Position numbers and translations under genes: made by a program. 64,000 bases of DNA from Niallia taxi. Its GTDB lineage: Bacteria; Bacillota; Bacilli; Bacillales; Cytobacillaceae. Positions 32,437-40,799 of this stretch are shown piece after piece. The stretch covers positions 558,001-622,000 of the forward strand of contig NZ_RZTZ01000001.1 of assembly GCF_004005475.1 (NCBI RefSeq), given 5' to 3'. The notes beneath the pieces were generated by a model. It was not told the DNA's origin and ran no database searches. It was given only the letters and a program-made list of their open reading frames with translations. Each line of letters opens with the position of its first letter. Position 1 is the stretch's first letter.

Positions 32437-32829
32437 ATGCCGTTAATACGCTTTGATATGCTTGAAGGAAGGTCCGAAACAGAAATTACAAAAATATTGG
32501 ATGTTACTCATCGTGTTATGGTTGAGGCATTCCAGGTACCAGAAAGAGATAGATACCAGATTGTTTCCCAGCACAAACCGTATGAAATGATTGTCCAAGA
32601 CACTGGACTTGGCTTCTCTAGAAGTGAAAATGTCCTGCTTATCAGCATCACAAGCAGACACAGGACCGCCGACCAAAAGCAAACATTCTACAAAAACCTA
32701 ACAAACGAGCTTGAACAACATTGTGGAATTACCGCTAATGATGTAATGGTATCCTTTACAATAAACGGGGATGAAGACTGGAGCTTCGGATACGGAGAGG
32801 CTCAATTTTTGACTGGCAAACTGACATAA
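32437..32829 (+). CDS. Tautomerase-family protein
   Basis: 130 residues, begins MPLIRFDMLEGRS, so Pro2 (first residue after Met removal) would be the catalytic base of the 4-oxalocrotonate tautomerase superfamily. The length is about twice the 62-residue form, as in the YusQ/MSAD-like group with fused beta-alpha-beta units; a second unit starts near residue 65 (NVLLISITSRH). The ATG at 32437 is preceded by GGAGAGGA. Substrate unknown. Convergent with the ABM gene, sharing a terminator. Confidence 0.88.
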   Translation: MPLIRFDMLEGRSETEITKILDVTHRVMVEAFQVPERDRYQIVSQHKPYEMIVQDTGLGFSRSENVLLISITSRHRTADQKQTFYKNLTNELEQHCGITANDVMVSFTINGDEDWSFGYGEAQFLTGKLT

Positions 32830-32830
32830 T

Positions 32831-32862
32831 AAAAGGGCAGAGATAACTTCTCTGCCCTTTTG
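32831..32862. terminator. Bidirectional terminator, tautomerase and ABM genes
   Basis: AAAAGGGCAGAGA, a short loop, then TCTCTGCCCTTTT: a 13-bp stem with A/T tails on both sides. Confidence 0.92.
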
Positions 32863-32870
32863 CATCTATA

Positions 32871-33167
32871 TTATAGTGCTAATTTCTCTGCTTGGAATAC
32901 TTCTGCCTCAAGCGGTGCTGCCAAATATTCTCCAGCTTTAGAAACGAAGCCTTGGAAATGACTGCTTGCATTATGTTGTTCAATTGCTGCTTGATCTTTC
33001 CAGCCTTCAATCATGATAAAAGTATTTTCTTCTTCTACACTTTTTACAAGCTGATAAGAAATATTGCCTTCTTCTTCGCGAGACGCTTTAACAAGTGTGC
33101 TCACTTCTTCTAAAAATGCTGCTTCTTTACCTTCTTGTAATTTCATTTTTGCATGAATAACAAACAT
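32871..33167 (-). CDS. Antibiotic biosynthesis monooxygenase (ABM) domain protein
   Basis: 98 residues, single ferredoxin-like ABM domain: FVIHAKMKLQEGKEAAFLEE, SYQLVKSVEEENTFIMIEGW, HNASSHFQGFV. Small dimeric monooxygenases of this family (YgiN, heme-degrading HmoA/B) act on quinols or heme. The characteristic Asn/His pattern of HmoB is not clear, so a putative quinol monooxygenase is the safest name. A GAGGAGG box precedes the ATG. The neighbouring tautomerase and MarR genes suggest a response to aromatic or electrophilic compounds. Confidence 0.88.
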   Translation of the reverse strand: MFVIHAKMKLQEGKEAAFLEEVSTLVKASREEEGNISYQLVKSVEEENTFIMIEGWKDQAAIEQHNASSHFQGFVSKAGEYLAAPLEAEVFQAEKLAL

Positions 33168-33292
33168 CGTTATTTCCTCCTCATAATCTTCTTTATTATT
33201 TAATGGTTACTACAGTATAGTGAAACTCAAAAGATAGACTTAATGAAATGAGCACCAAAAAATGATACCAAACTCTTTAGAGACTTATCCTT

Positions 33293-33727
33293 TTAAATTT
33301 CTACTGTAGATACATTTTTACTAAGGCGTGAAAGCATGTCCAGCAGTATTTCCTGCTCACTGGCACTAAAGCCGCTTAACGTTTGTTCAATAAAGCTTTT
33401 TTTCGCTTGGAGCGATGCAGCAATCTCTTGTCTGCCACTATTTGTTAAGCTTACCAATGTAACACGGTTGTCCTCTGCTTTTTTCCTTCGTGAAACAAGT
33501 CCTGCTGCTTCCAGCTGCTTCAAATGCCGCGTAACCGCTGCATTATCAATATTGATTTCTTTCTGAAGGGTACTTTGACTGATTTCATCTGCATTATAAA
33601 GTTGGTGCAGAATTTCAATTCTCGTAGGGCTTGAGCCTAGACATGATTCAAATTTCGAATTAACATTATTGTTCAGCTTTTGGAGCTGATAAAAAATCTG
33701 GAGCTGGATAACGCAATTATCACGCAT
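33293..33727 (-). CDS. MarR-family regulator
   Basis: About 144 residues, winged helix. The recognition region is STLQKEINIDNAAVTRHLKQLEAAG and the wing RRKKAEDNRVTLVSLT. The ATG at 33727 is preceded by AAGGAG; an in-frame start at 33748 lies ahead of that box. Two perfect palindromes just upstream (33753-33779) are probably its own operators. It lies downstream of a Bcr/CflA-type exporter and upstream of the ABM gene, suggesting a drug- or quinone-response regulator. The single cysteine near the N-terminus and another in SCLGSS could act as sensors, unproven. Confidence 0.9.
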   Translation of the reverse strand: MRDNCVIQLQIFYQLQKLNNNVNSKFESCLGSSPTRIEILHQLYNADEISQSTLQKEINIDNAAVTRHLKQLEAAGLVSRRKKAEDNRVTLVSLTNSGRQEIAASLQAKKSFIEQTLSGFSASEQEILLDMLSRLSKNVSTVEI

Positions 33728-33752
33728 AGAACTCTCCTTCCAAAACAATTAG

Positions 33753-33779
33753 TTGACATGTCAATAATTGATATATCAA
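33753..33779. promoter_or_regulatory. Paired palindromic MarR operators
   Basis: TTGACATGTCAA (33753-33764) and TTGATATATCAA (33768-33779) are two perfect 12-bp palindromes of the same pattern, 15 bases centre to centre, 25 bases before the marR start. This is the usual size and place for MarR autoregulation. Confidence 0.75.
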
Positions 33780-33827
33780 ATATAAACCTATTTTTCCCGA
33801 TTGTCAAAGAATAAATACGCAAATAAA

Positions 33828-33854
33828 AACCGCTCCGAAATTTTCGAAGCGGTT
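33828..33854 (-). terminator. Terminator of the MFS exporter gene
   Basis: Minus strand: AACCGCT and CGAAA pair with TTTCG and AGCGGTT (a bulge on each arm), then TTTATTT. Confidence 0.85.
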
Positions 33855-33860
33855 AAGCAT

Positions 33861-35075
33861 TTACTGCGGTGAACCAACAACACGGCGTCCTCTTCTGACT
33901 AACCCATAATAAGAAAGCAATGCCAAAAAGCTTGCGAGAAACATAATTGCTCCCATTGGAATAGCTGTTTGTTCTCCGGCAATCCCTACAAGCGGAGCCG
34001 AAATAGATCCAAGAATAAACGGCAGTAAGCCAAGTAATGCAGACGCACTTCCAGCAATATGCCCTTGAGTATCCATTGCCAATGAAAACGAAGTCGTCGA
34101 AATAATGCCGATGGATGATACAAAAAAGAAAATTGGGATAACAATTGCCAGTAATGGTGCTTGAAGCAAGAGTGCAATTAACAAAATTATTCCAGATATA
34201 TTTGCGATGAATAAGCCTATCTGCAGAAACGTTTTTTCAGATAAAACATCTGCATACCTTCCAACCAACTGGGAGCCAATCATCAAAGCAATCCCGTTCA
34301 TTCCAAACAGCAGGCTGAATGTTGTTGGTGATACACCGTAAATATTTTGATAGACAAATGGAGTGCCAGAAACATATGCAAAGATACCTGCAACAATAAA
34401 ACCTTGTGTGAGTGCATATCCTCTAAACTGGCGATCCTTTAAAAGTGAGCCGAAATTTTTCAGGATTTGCCCAATATTGCTTGGCACCCTCCTTTCAGGA
34501 GGAAGTGTTTCTGTAAGCCTTAAAGACACGATTAAGGACAGAACAACCCCAACACATGCAAGGACAAGAAATACAACATTCCAATTACCAAAGCGCAGGA
34601 TGGTGCTTCCGGCAACAGGTGCTAATATCGGTCCAAGATTATTAACAAGCATTAACAACGCAAAGAATTTTGTCAGTTCTTTGCCACTGTAGACATCACG
34701 AACAATCGCTCTTGAGATAACAATACCGCCAGCTGCTGAGAAACCTTGGATAAAGCGTGCAGCAATAAAGAAATAAATATTAGGGGCAAAGGAACAAATT
34801 ACAGAGGCGATTAAGTAGACAATCAAAAATATAACTAAAGGTTTTCTCCTTCCAATCACATCACTCATTGGACCAATTACAAGCTGACCTGCTCCTAATC
34901 CCAGCAGACAGGTTGTCAAGGAAATTTGGACAAGTGACGCGGTTGTTCCATAATCCTCTACAATTGTCGGAAAGGATGGCAGATACATATCGATTGTAAG
35001 CGGGCCTAAAATGGCAAGTGAACCGAGCAAAAACGCTAAACGAAGCCTATTATTTTTTTTAAGTAAATCGGGCAA
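33861..35075 (-). CDS. Bcr/CflA-family multidrug efflux MFS transporter
   Basis: Proton-driven drug exporter, 404 residues, 12 predicted spans. Family motifs: GPLTIDMYLPSFPTI at span 1, the loop GPMSDVIGRRKP (motif A), and AAGGIVISRAIVRD with SGKEL after it, typical of Bcr/CflA. The start codon is TTG at 35075 with AGGAAGGTGG upstream. The MarR gene lies just downstream but behind a terminator and its own operators, so co-regulation rather than co-transcription is likely. Substrates are unknown (chloramphenicol or bicyclomycin-like drugs in relatives). Confidence 0.92.
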   Translation of the reverse strand: MPDLLKKNNRLRLAFLLGSLAILGPLTIDMYLPSFPTIVEDYGTTASLVQISLTTCLLGLGAGQLVIGPMSDVIGRRKPLVIFLIVYLIASVICSFAPNIYFFIAARFIQGFSAAGGIVISRAIVRDVYSGKELTKFFALLMLVNNLGPILAPVAGSTILRFGNWNVVFLVLACVGVVLSLIVSLRLTETLPPERRVPSNIGQILKNFGSLLKDRQFRGYALTQGFIVAGIFAYVSGTPFVYQNIYGVSPTTFSLLFGMNGIALMIGSQLVGRYADVLSEKTFLQIGLFIANISGIILLIALLLQAPLLAIVIPIFFFVSSIGIISTTSFSLAMDTQGHIAGSASALLGLLPFILGSISAPLVGIAGEQTAIPMGAIMFLASFLALLSYYGLVRRGRRVVGSPQ

Positions 35076-35193
35076 AATCCTTCCACCTTCCTAGTCGTTT
35101 AAATAATTTATACTTAACTAGCTACTATCATAACTTGATATCCTCCCTTTGAATAGATATATAAGATATTTTTATATAAAATATTTCCAGAAG

Positions 35194-36216
35194 CTAAGCT
35201 TTTGGCATATTTCCCATTAGTACTGTTTCAGAAATATTTTCTCCTTCGACCCACTTTTTAAAATCCACAAGAAGAGGCTTATCACTTCCGGCAAGACACG
35301 TCATAATGAAATGATCTTTAAAAGAATAGGAAAAGGTATGAAGCGTGCCAAAAAAGTTGTCATAATCAGTAAAAAACAGCGGAGAGCTGTCTGCACGGAA
35401 ATAATCAAATAGCTCCTGCTGCTGCATATTAGGATAGCTCCATTCATCCAAATGCCTTTGCCTTTTAAGTGAGCCCTCTATATTGGCACGGTTATTGCAA
35501 GACATTGCTTCCGTTATAAAATGATTGGTACAGGCAAGTGAATCTTGCCCCAATCTAACCTTTACCTTTTCAGGACTCGTCTCCACAGCAGCTTTATTCC
35601 CTAATTTATCTCCAATGGAAAAATTATAGCAATTGGCATGAGGAATTCTTTCTAATAATTTTACAGCCTCCTCTACAGTGGCACATTGATCAAGCACCAT
35701 TCTGCAGCTTATCCATGGGGAAACTCCTTTTGTGTATCCGTCATTACTGACAAAGTGAAAACCAATGGCAAGACCTTTTTCATTTATGCCGTCATGTCTG
35801 CCAATTAGCTGCAAATTATATCCTGCTGATGCATAATTGTTTTTAGATTGGATCAAAGAAAAAATCCCGTCATATAAAAGTGGAGAAAAATCGTAGTTTC
35901 TAGTATATACATCATTATGAATCCATGTCGTACAGCCCATTGCCTTTGTTTTCGGGACATCATAACCACTGAACAGTGCAGAGGCTTCCGCTAGGCTGAC
36001 TTCCAGTGTATCCGCTAGACCATGCAGCTCCTCCAGAAGGTATGGAGCAAACTCCAAATAGATTGCTTCCATGTTTCGCATATCAATTTCAGGCTTTGTC
36101 ACTTGTTTATAAATTTCCAAAATTTTAGGGTTCTTTTTTAAAAAAAGCCCATATTCCTGCCCAATTTCAAAGGAATTTTTTCTTAACTGCCAAATTTGAG
36201 CCTGTAATTTTGTCAT
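35194..36216 (-). CDS. C45-family autoproteolytic acyltransferase/hydrolase
   Basis: 340 residues, N-terminal-nucleophile hydrolase related to isopenicillin N acyltransferase. The likely nucleophile is Cys95 in KAMGCTTWIHND, where autocleavage before the Cys would release a 94-residue pro-part; RNYDFSP follows, as in the family. No signal peptide, so probably cytosolic. Bacterial members hydrolyse linear amides (acyl-homoserine lactones, penicillin V, acyl-amino acids), but the substrate here is unknown. It sits alone between the exporter and the chemoreceptor gene. Confidence 0.82.
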   Translation of the reverse strand: MTKLQAQIWQLRKNSFEIGQEYGLFLKKNPKILEIYKQVTKPEIDMRNMEAIYLEFAPYLLEELHGLADTLEVSLAEASALFSGYDVPKTKAMGCTTWIHNDVYTRNYDFSPLLYDGIFSLIQSKNNYASAGYNLQLIGRHDGINEKGLAIGFHFVSNDGYTKGVSPWISCRMVLDQCATVEEAVKLLERIPHANCYNFSIGDKLGNKAAVETSPEKVKVRLGQDSLACTNHFITEAMSCNNRANIEGSLKRQRHLDEWSYPNMQQQELFDYFRADSSPLFFTDYDNFFGTLHTFSYSFKDHFIMTCLAGSDKPLLVDFKKWVEGENISETVLMGNMPKA

Positions 36217-36358
36217 TTGTATATCCCCCTATAATTTATTTGCTTTATATAATTAAATTTATAACAAAGAGCTTTATCAGACCTGTCAATTATTGCTCCT
36301 TTAAAACAGATTAATTTTGAGCTATCGCTTACGTTGAGAAACATAATGTGGAAATAAA

Positions 36359-36391
36359 AAAAGGCAAAGAGATATCTCTCTTTGCCTTTTT
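36359..36391. terminator. Terminator of the chemoreceptor gene
   Basis: AAAAGGCAAAGAGA, TATC loop, TCTCTTTGCCTTTT: a 14-bp stem with A/T runs on both sides, placed after the minus-strand gene. Confidence 0.92.
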
Positions 36392-36406
36392 TAGGAAGTC
36401 TCTATA

Positions 36407-38119
36407 TTACACTTTAAATTTACGAATAAGTTCTTGCAGACTTTCGGCAAGATTCGCAAGAGAGGAGGACGATGCTGCGATTTCTTCCATAGAAGCCACT
36501 TGTTCTTCTGTTGCCGCAGACACATTTTCTGTATTTGCTGCTGCTTCCTCTGCCATGCTATTAACTTCCATTACAGATACATTAATCACATCTGTATTAT
36601 CCTTCAATTCCTTCAGTGAAACAAAAACTTCTTCAAATAAGTTTACTAGGTCATTAATAGACACTTCAATTTCTCCAAAGGAATTCCCTGCATTTTGCAC
36701 GATATTCAAACCTAAATCTACTTCATTTTTCGCAGTGGACATTGATTGAATAGTGGTTTTCGTATCCACTTGGATTTGGCTGATAAGGCTTGTTATTTGT
36801 TCTGCTGATTGGGACGATTGCTCTGCAAGCTTTCTTACTTCATCAGCAACAACAGCAAATCCTTTTCCTTGTTCTCCTGCTCTTGCCGCCTCAATTGCTG
36901 CATTAAGGGCCAATAGATTAGTTTGTGATGAAATGTCCGTTATTGCCTTCGTAATTTCACCAATTTCCTTAATACGGCCTTCTAATGTATTTATCGACAC
37001 AGAAAGATTGCCAACATTTGTATTAATAGAATTCATCTGTGTGGTAACTTCCTCAATATTTCGCAGACCTTTTTTGGAGGCTTCTGCTGTATTTTCAGCT
37101 GTTGCTGCTACCTTCTCTGCGTTTGCTGAAATTCTTTCTGTGCTTCCCGTTACATTATTAATTCCTTTAGAGCTTGATGCCATTAACGTCATTTGATTTT
37201 CTGAGCTTGCTGCAAGCTCCTGGATTGTCTCAGAAATATGCTCGCTTGCTTTGCTGCTTTCCTCAGAGCTTGCACTTAACTGCTCTGATGAGGAAGCAAG
37301 CGCTTGAGATGTTTCCCCGATTGTTTCGACAAGCTCTTTAATACCATCAGCCATACTATTGAAACTGATAGAAAGTGAGCCTATTTCATCCTTAGATTGA
37401 TAACCAGCTCTTTCAGAGAAATCACCATTTTCGCCTTTTTCCATTAGACTTTTTAGCTTCTTAATAGGATTTGCAATCGTTCTCGAAATATAAAAACCAA
37501 ATAGTACTGACAACAATAAGAACACTGCAATGATGCTTATTGAGATTACTAACGTTGTCTTATAATTATCTTTATTTTCCTGAGCGATTTTACTTGCTTG
37601 ATCCTCATTAGCTTGCTGTAATGATTCAAGCAGGTCTGTCATTTCTTCCCGTTTTGTGATAACTTCTTGGGAATAAAGACGATACGCTTCCGCATTTTTG
37701 TTTTCCAATGCTAAGTCAAGTGCCTCACCTGTCGTATCGCTAATATCAGTCAGTGATTGTTTATACTTTTCAAGCGCTGATTTTTCTTCTGCTGACAAAT
37801 CAAGCTGTTCTAATTTGCTTACATATTGATTTATTTCATCTGCTTCTTTATTATACATCTCAATAAGCTGTTCGTTTCTTGAATCATCCTCATTTAACAT
37901 CAGCTCCAAAACAAAACGATCTGACGCTTGATCATCACTTACAATTTTAGATACCCAAGTGTTAGGAATCAAACGGTCGTTATACATCGCCTCTGATCCT
38001 TCAGCCATATTTTTCATGCCGTTGATTGCATAGAAACCGACTGTAATTAATGATATGGCACTGAATATAATAATCATTAATATTTTTATTGAAATTTTAC
38101 TGTTTTTTACTAATTTCAT
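36407..38119 (-). CDS. Methyl-accepting chemotaxis protein
   Basis: About 570 residues. Span 1 near residues 10-30, then an extracellular four-helix-bundle sensor (4HB_MCP, about 35-185) rich in Glu and Asp with [15 protein letters not shown]. Span 2 (about 190-212), HAMP (about 213-265, [19 protein letters not shown]), and the cytosolic signalling domain with the hairpin tip [20 protein letters not shown]. The ATG at 38119 is preceded by GAGGAGAGAAGG; the earlier in-frame ATG at 38191 lacks a site. Ligand unknown. It feeds the CheA/CheW pathway encoded elsewhere. Confidence 0.95.
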   Translation of the reverse strand: MKLVKNSKISIKILMIIIFSAISLITVGFYAINGMKNMAEGSEAMYNDRLIPNTWVSKIVSDDQASDRFVLELMLNEDDSRNEQLIEMYNKEADEINQYVSKLEQLDLSAEEKSALEKYKQSLTDISDTTGEALDLALENKNAEAYRLYSQEVITKREEMTDLLESLQQANEDQASKIAQENKDNYKTTLVISISIIAVFLLLSVLFGFYISRTIANPIKKLKSLMEKGENGDFSERAGYQSKDEIGSLSISFNSMADGIKELVETIGETSQALASSSEQLSASSEESSKASEHISETIQELAASSENQMTLMASSSKGINNVTGSTERISANAEKVAATAENTAEASKKGLRNIEEVTTQMNSINTNVGNLSVSINTLEGRIKEIGEITKAITDISSQTNLLALNAAIEAARAGEQGKGFAVVADEVRKLAEQSSQSAEQITSLISQIQVDTKTTIQSMSTAKNEVDLGLNIVQNAGNSFGEIEVSINDLVNLFEEVFVSLKELKDNTDVINVSVMEVNSMAEEAAANTENVSAATEEQVASMEEIAASSSSLANLAESLQELIRKFKV

Positions 38120-38363
38120 GCCTTCTCTCCTCATTTTATATTTATTTCCCCTACTCTTTTTATCGTCCATCTCACAATGAATAATTAGCATTTTATATAA
38201 TTTAATATTCTTGCATTTTTCCGATAGAGTAGATATAATATTACGTTAAATTTTGAGTTTCTACGTTGGAAATAACTTGAAAAATGGTTTACAATGGCTA
38301 ATATAGGGAATTATTCATTGATGTGGAATAATCGTCTACTAGACTATTTAAAGGGGTGGCCAT

Positions 38364-39332
38364 ATGAAACAATTGAATTGGGCTATACTTGGACCTGGGT
38401 CCATTGCTGCTGACTTTGCGAAGGCGTTACATGACATTCATGGAAGCATATATGCAGTTGGTTCACGCACATTAGAAAAAGCGGAACAATTTGCAGAACA
38501 ATTTAATATCCAAAAAGCTTATGGTAATTATGATGAAATGCTCCAAGATGACAGTATCGACGTTGTCTATATTGCAACACCACACTCTAACCATTATGAA
38601 TACATCATGAAAAGTCTCGAGAATAATAAACACGTTTTTTGTGAGAAAGCAATTACTGTCAGTTCTGAACAGCTGCTTGATGCTGTTAAGCTGGCAAAGG
38701 AAAAACAGCTTGTATTGGCAGAAGCAATGACTATTTACCATATGCCTTTGTATAAAAAGCTGCGTGAAATAGTATCCTCTGGAAAAATCGGCAAATTAAA
38801 AATGGTAAATGTATTGTTTGGCAGTTCAAAAGAGGATGATCCAACAAATCGTTTTTTCAATATGGAGCTTGCAGGTGGAGCATTGTTGGATATTGGTACA
38901 TATGCTCTTTCTTTCGCCAGATCCTTCCTTTCCTCACAGCCTGATGAGATATTGACAACAGTTAAAAAGTATACAACTGGTGTTGATGAGCAATCAGGAA
39001 TCATATTGAAAAACAAGGATGAGGAAATGGCTGTCGTAACACTTGCAATGAGAGCAAGAACACAAAAGCTTGGCATTATTGCCGGAGATAATGGCCATAT
39101 TATCGTTCCCGACTTCCCAAGAGCAAATATTGCCACCATCCATTACTTAGATGGCACACAAGAAACTGTTGAAGCAGGAGAAACCGCTAAAGCCCTTCAT
39201 TATGAAATTGAAGATATAGAGAGGTTTATTGCAGACAAAGATCAGGAATCCACACTTCCATTAAGTATTGACGTGATGGAAATCATGACAGATGTCCGGA
39301 AACAATGGGGTATAAGCTACCCGTTTGAATAA
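38364..39332 (+). CDS. Gfo/Idh/MocA-family oxidoreductase
   Basis: NAD(P)-dependent sugar or diol dehydrogenase, 322 residues. Rossmann motif AILGPGSIAADFAKAL at the N-terminus, VYIATPHSNHYE, the catalytic-lysine motif CEKAIT (usual EKP with Ala in place of Pro), and the second domain from about residue 125 with GGALLDIGTYALSF. It resembles the dihydrodiol dehydrogenase-like branch. A GGGGTGG box precedes the ATG. The substitution of Pro by Ala in EKP is unusual but seen in that branch. Single gene; substrate unknown. Confidence 0.88.
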   Translation: MKQLNWAILGPGSIAADFAKALHDIHGSIYAVGSRTLEKAEQFAEQFNIQKAYGNYDEMLQDDSIDVVYIATPHSNHYEYIMKSLENNKHVFCEKAITVSSEQLLDAVKLAKEKQLVLAEAMTIYHMPLYKKLREIVSSGKIGKLKMVNVLFGSSKEDDPTNRFFNMELAGGALLDIGTYALSFARSFLSSQPDEILTTVKKYTTGVDEQSGIILKNKDEEMAVVTLAMRARTQKLGIIAGDNGHIIVPDFPRANIATIHYLDGTQETVEAGETAKALHYEIEDIERFIADKDQESTLPLSIDVMEIMTDVRKQWGISYPFE

Positions 39333-39371
39333 AAAAAGCATGCAGCTAAACATTGCTGCATGCCTTTTTTT
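39331..39371. terminator. Bidirectional terminator, oxidoreductase and hisJ
   Basis: A 9-bp GCATGCAGC/GCTGCATGC stem with A7 before and T7 after. It overlaps the last bases of hisJ. Confidence 0.92.
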
Positions 39372-40185
39372 ATAGCGGTGCTGTCTGTCGTTTTTGACCT
39401 ACATAATAGACCATTTCTTTATAGCCAATTTGCTTAAGCTTTTTTTGTACTTCAAACAAATCATCCCCAATCCGTTCTGGGTTGTGGGAATCTGAACCGA
39501 ATGTTATGTCGACATTATAATAAAAAGCCCGTTCAAGCATATCATCAGAGGGATACCAGCCGCCAACTGCTTTCATTTTTCCGGATGTATTCACCTCAAT
39601 AGAGACACCTGACTCGCCGATTATTTTAAGGGTTTCATCAATGATTGGTGTTTGGATATCAGAAAAAGCCGGATAATACCCTTTCATTGCATCAATATGC
39701 CCTAATATTTGAAAAACACCGCTTTTTGCCGATTCCTGAATTAATTGATAGTAATCCTCTTTTTCTTTGATTCGCTGTGCCTCTGTCAGCACATCCCATC
39801 TACTCTTATCAAATATGCTTTTTCCGTTCACATAGTGGACAGACCCAATGATATAGTCAAACGGATATTTCTCGTACTCTTTTGTATATAAATGAAGATG
39901 GTGTGGGTAGAAATCGCTTTCGACTCCTAACAGAACCTCAATTTTTCCTTTATAAGCTTCCTTTAGCTTTAACACTTCCTCCACATAATGCACAAACTCA
40001 CTTTTTGCCATGGAATAGCGGGGAAATGGCCTGTCATCCTCATGGAAAAACAAAGGTGAATGATCTGAGATACCAATATAATGAAGCCCTTTGTCGATGC
40101 CTGACTTAATGTATTCTTCCATTTTTCCGATTGCATGACCACATCTGTCATGATGTGTATGCAAATCAAACAAGATGCTTTTCAT
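39370..40185 (-). CDS. hisJ: Histidinol-phosphatase, PHP family
   Basis: Dephosphorylates L-histidinol phosphate in histidine synthesis. 271 residues. PHP metal motifs: DLHTHHDRCGHA at the N-terminus, GISDHSPLF, LGVESDFYP, IGSVHYVNG, LGHIDAMKGY and the final FGSDSHNPERIG. The set of motifs and the length fit Bacillus HisJ; other PHP phosphoesterases are the alternative. The ribosome site AAAGAGGAG supports the ATG at 40185. It stands outside any his operon, as in B. subtilis. Confidence 0.92.
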   Translation of the reverse strand: MKSILFDLHTHHDRCGHAIGKMEEYIKSGIDKGLHYIGISDHSPLFFHEDDRPFPRYSMAKSEFVHYVEEVLKLKEAYKGKIEVLLGVESDFYPHHLHLYTKEYEKYPFDYIIGSVHYVNGKSIFDKSRWDVLTEAQRIKEKEDYYQLIQESAKSGVFQILGHIDAMKGYYPAFSDIQTPIIDETLKIIGESGVSIEVNTSGKMKAVGGWYPSDDMLERAFYYNVDITFGSDSHNPERIGDDLFEVQKKLKQIGYKEMVYYVGQKRQTAPL

Positions 40186-40269
40186 ACGCCACTCCTCTTT
40201 GTTAACTCTATTTTAAAATAAGTATATACGAACACGTTTCATACTGTCATGTGAGGCGAATTGGAATAC

Positions 40270-40298
40270 AAAAAAGACATGGAGAAATCCTCCATGCC
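40270..40298 (-). terminator. Terminator of treA-crr
   Basis: Minus strand: GGCATGGAG, a short loop, CTCCATGTC and a T6 run, right after the EIIA stop. Confidence 0.88.
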
Positions 40299-40305
40299 CT
40301 CATAT

Positions 40306-40773
40306 TCAAACAATTTTTATTTCGTTGTTTTCAATTACTACTTTTTCGTTTTCTTTCAGGTTTGTGAAGATGATTGGTGTAATGATGGAAGGAACTTTAT
40401 CTTTAATTGCTTCAAAGTCAATATCCATCAGCTTTTGGCCTTGTTTCACCTTTTGTCCATCTTCAACATGTGATGTAAAGCCTTCACCCTTTAACGTAAC
40501 AGTATCTAATCCAACATGAATTAGGATTTCTCTTCCGTTATTGTCCATTAAGCTTATAGCATGTTTTGTTGGGAATATGTTGACAACCTGTCCATCAACT
40601 GGTGATATTAGCGTACCATTTGTTGGATCTATTGCTGCACCGTCGCCCATCATTTTTTGCGAAAAGACTGGATCTGGCACTTCCTCGATAGGAAGGAGCT
40701 TCCCTTCTAATGGCAGGATAAACTTACTTTCCTCAGAGTTTGATTGATTTTTCTTGAACAAGTTTTTAAACAT
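40306..40773 (-). CDS. PTS glucose-type EIIA protein
   Basis: Soluble phosphocarrier that takes phosphate from HPr and gives it to an EIIB. 155 residues, one EIIA-Glc (Crr) domain with the phospho-histidine in EILIHVGLDTV and the second active-site histidine in FPTKHAISLM. It follows treA by 26 bases and so is probably the EIIA of the trehalose PTS, whose EIIBC (TreP) lacks an EIIA domain in Bacillus. Crr-like regulatory roles are E. coli-specific and not implied here. Confidence 0.93.
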   Translation of the reverse strand: MFKNLFKKNQSNSEESKFILPLEGKLLPIEEVPDPVFSQKMMGDGAAIDPTNGTLISPVDGQVVNIFPTKHAISLMDNNGREILIHVGLDTVTLKGEGFTSHVEDGQKVKQGQKLMDIDFEAIKDKVPSIITPIIFTNLKENEKVVIENNEIKIV

Positions 40774-40799
40774 CGTGGCACCTCCATGTTTTACGCAGC

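Noticed and set aside
38203-38230. Sigma-D-like promoter words (TTAA, 15 bases, CCGATAGA)
   Set aside because: It points away from the chemoreceptor gene, toward the oxidoreductase, and both boxes deviate from the consensus.
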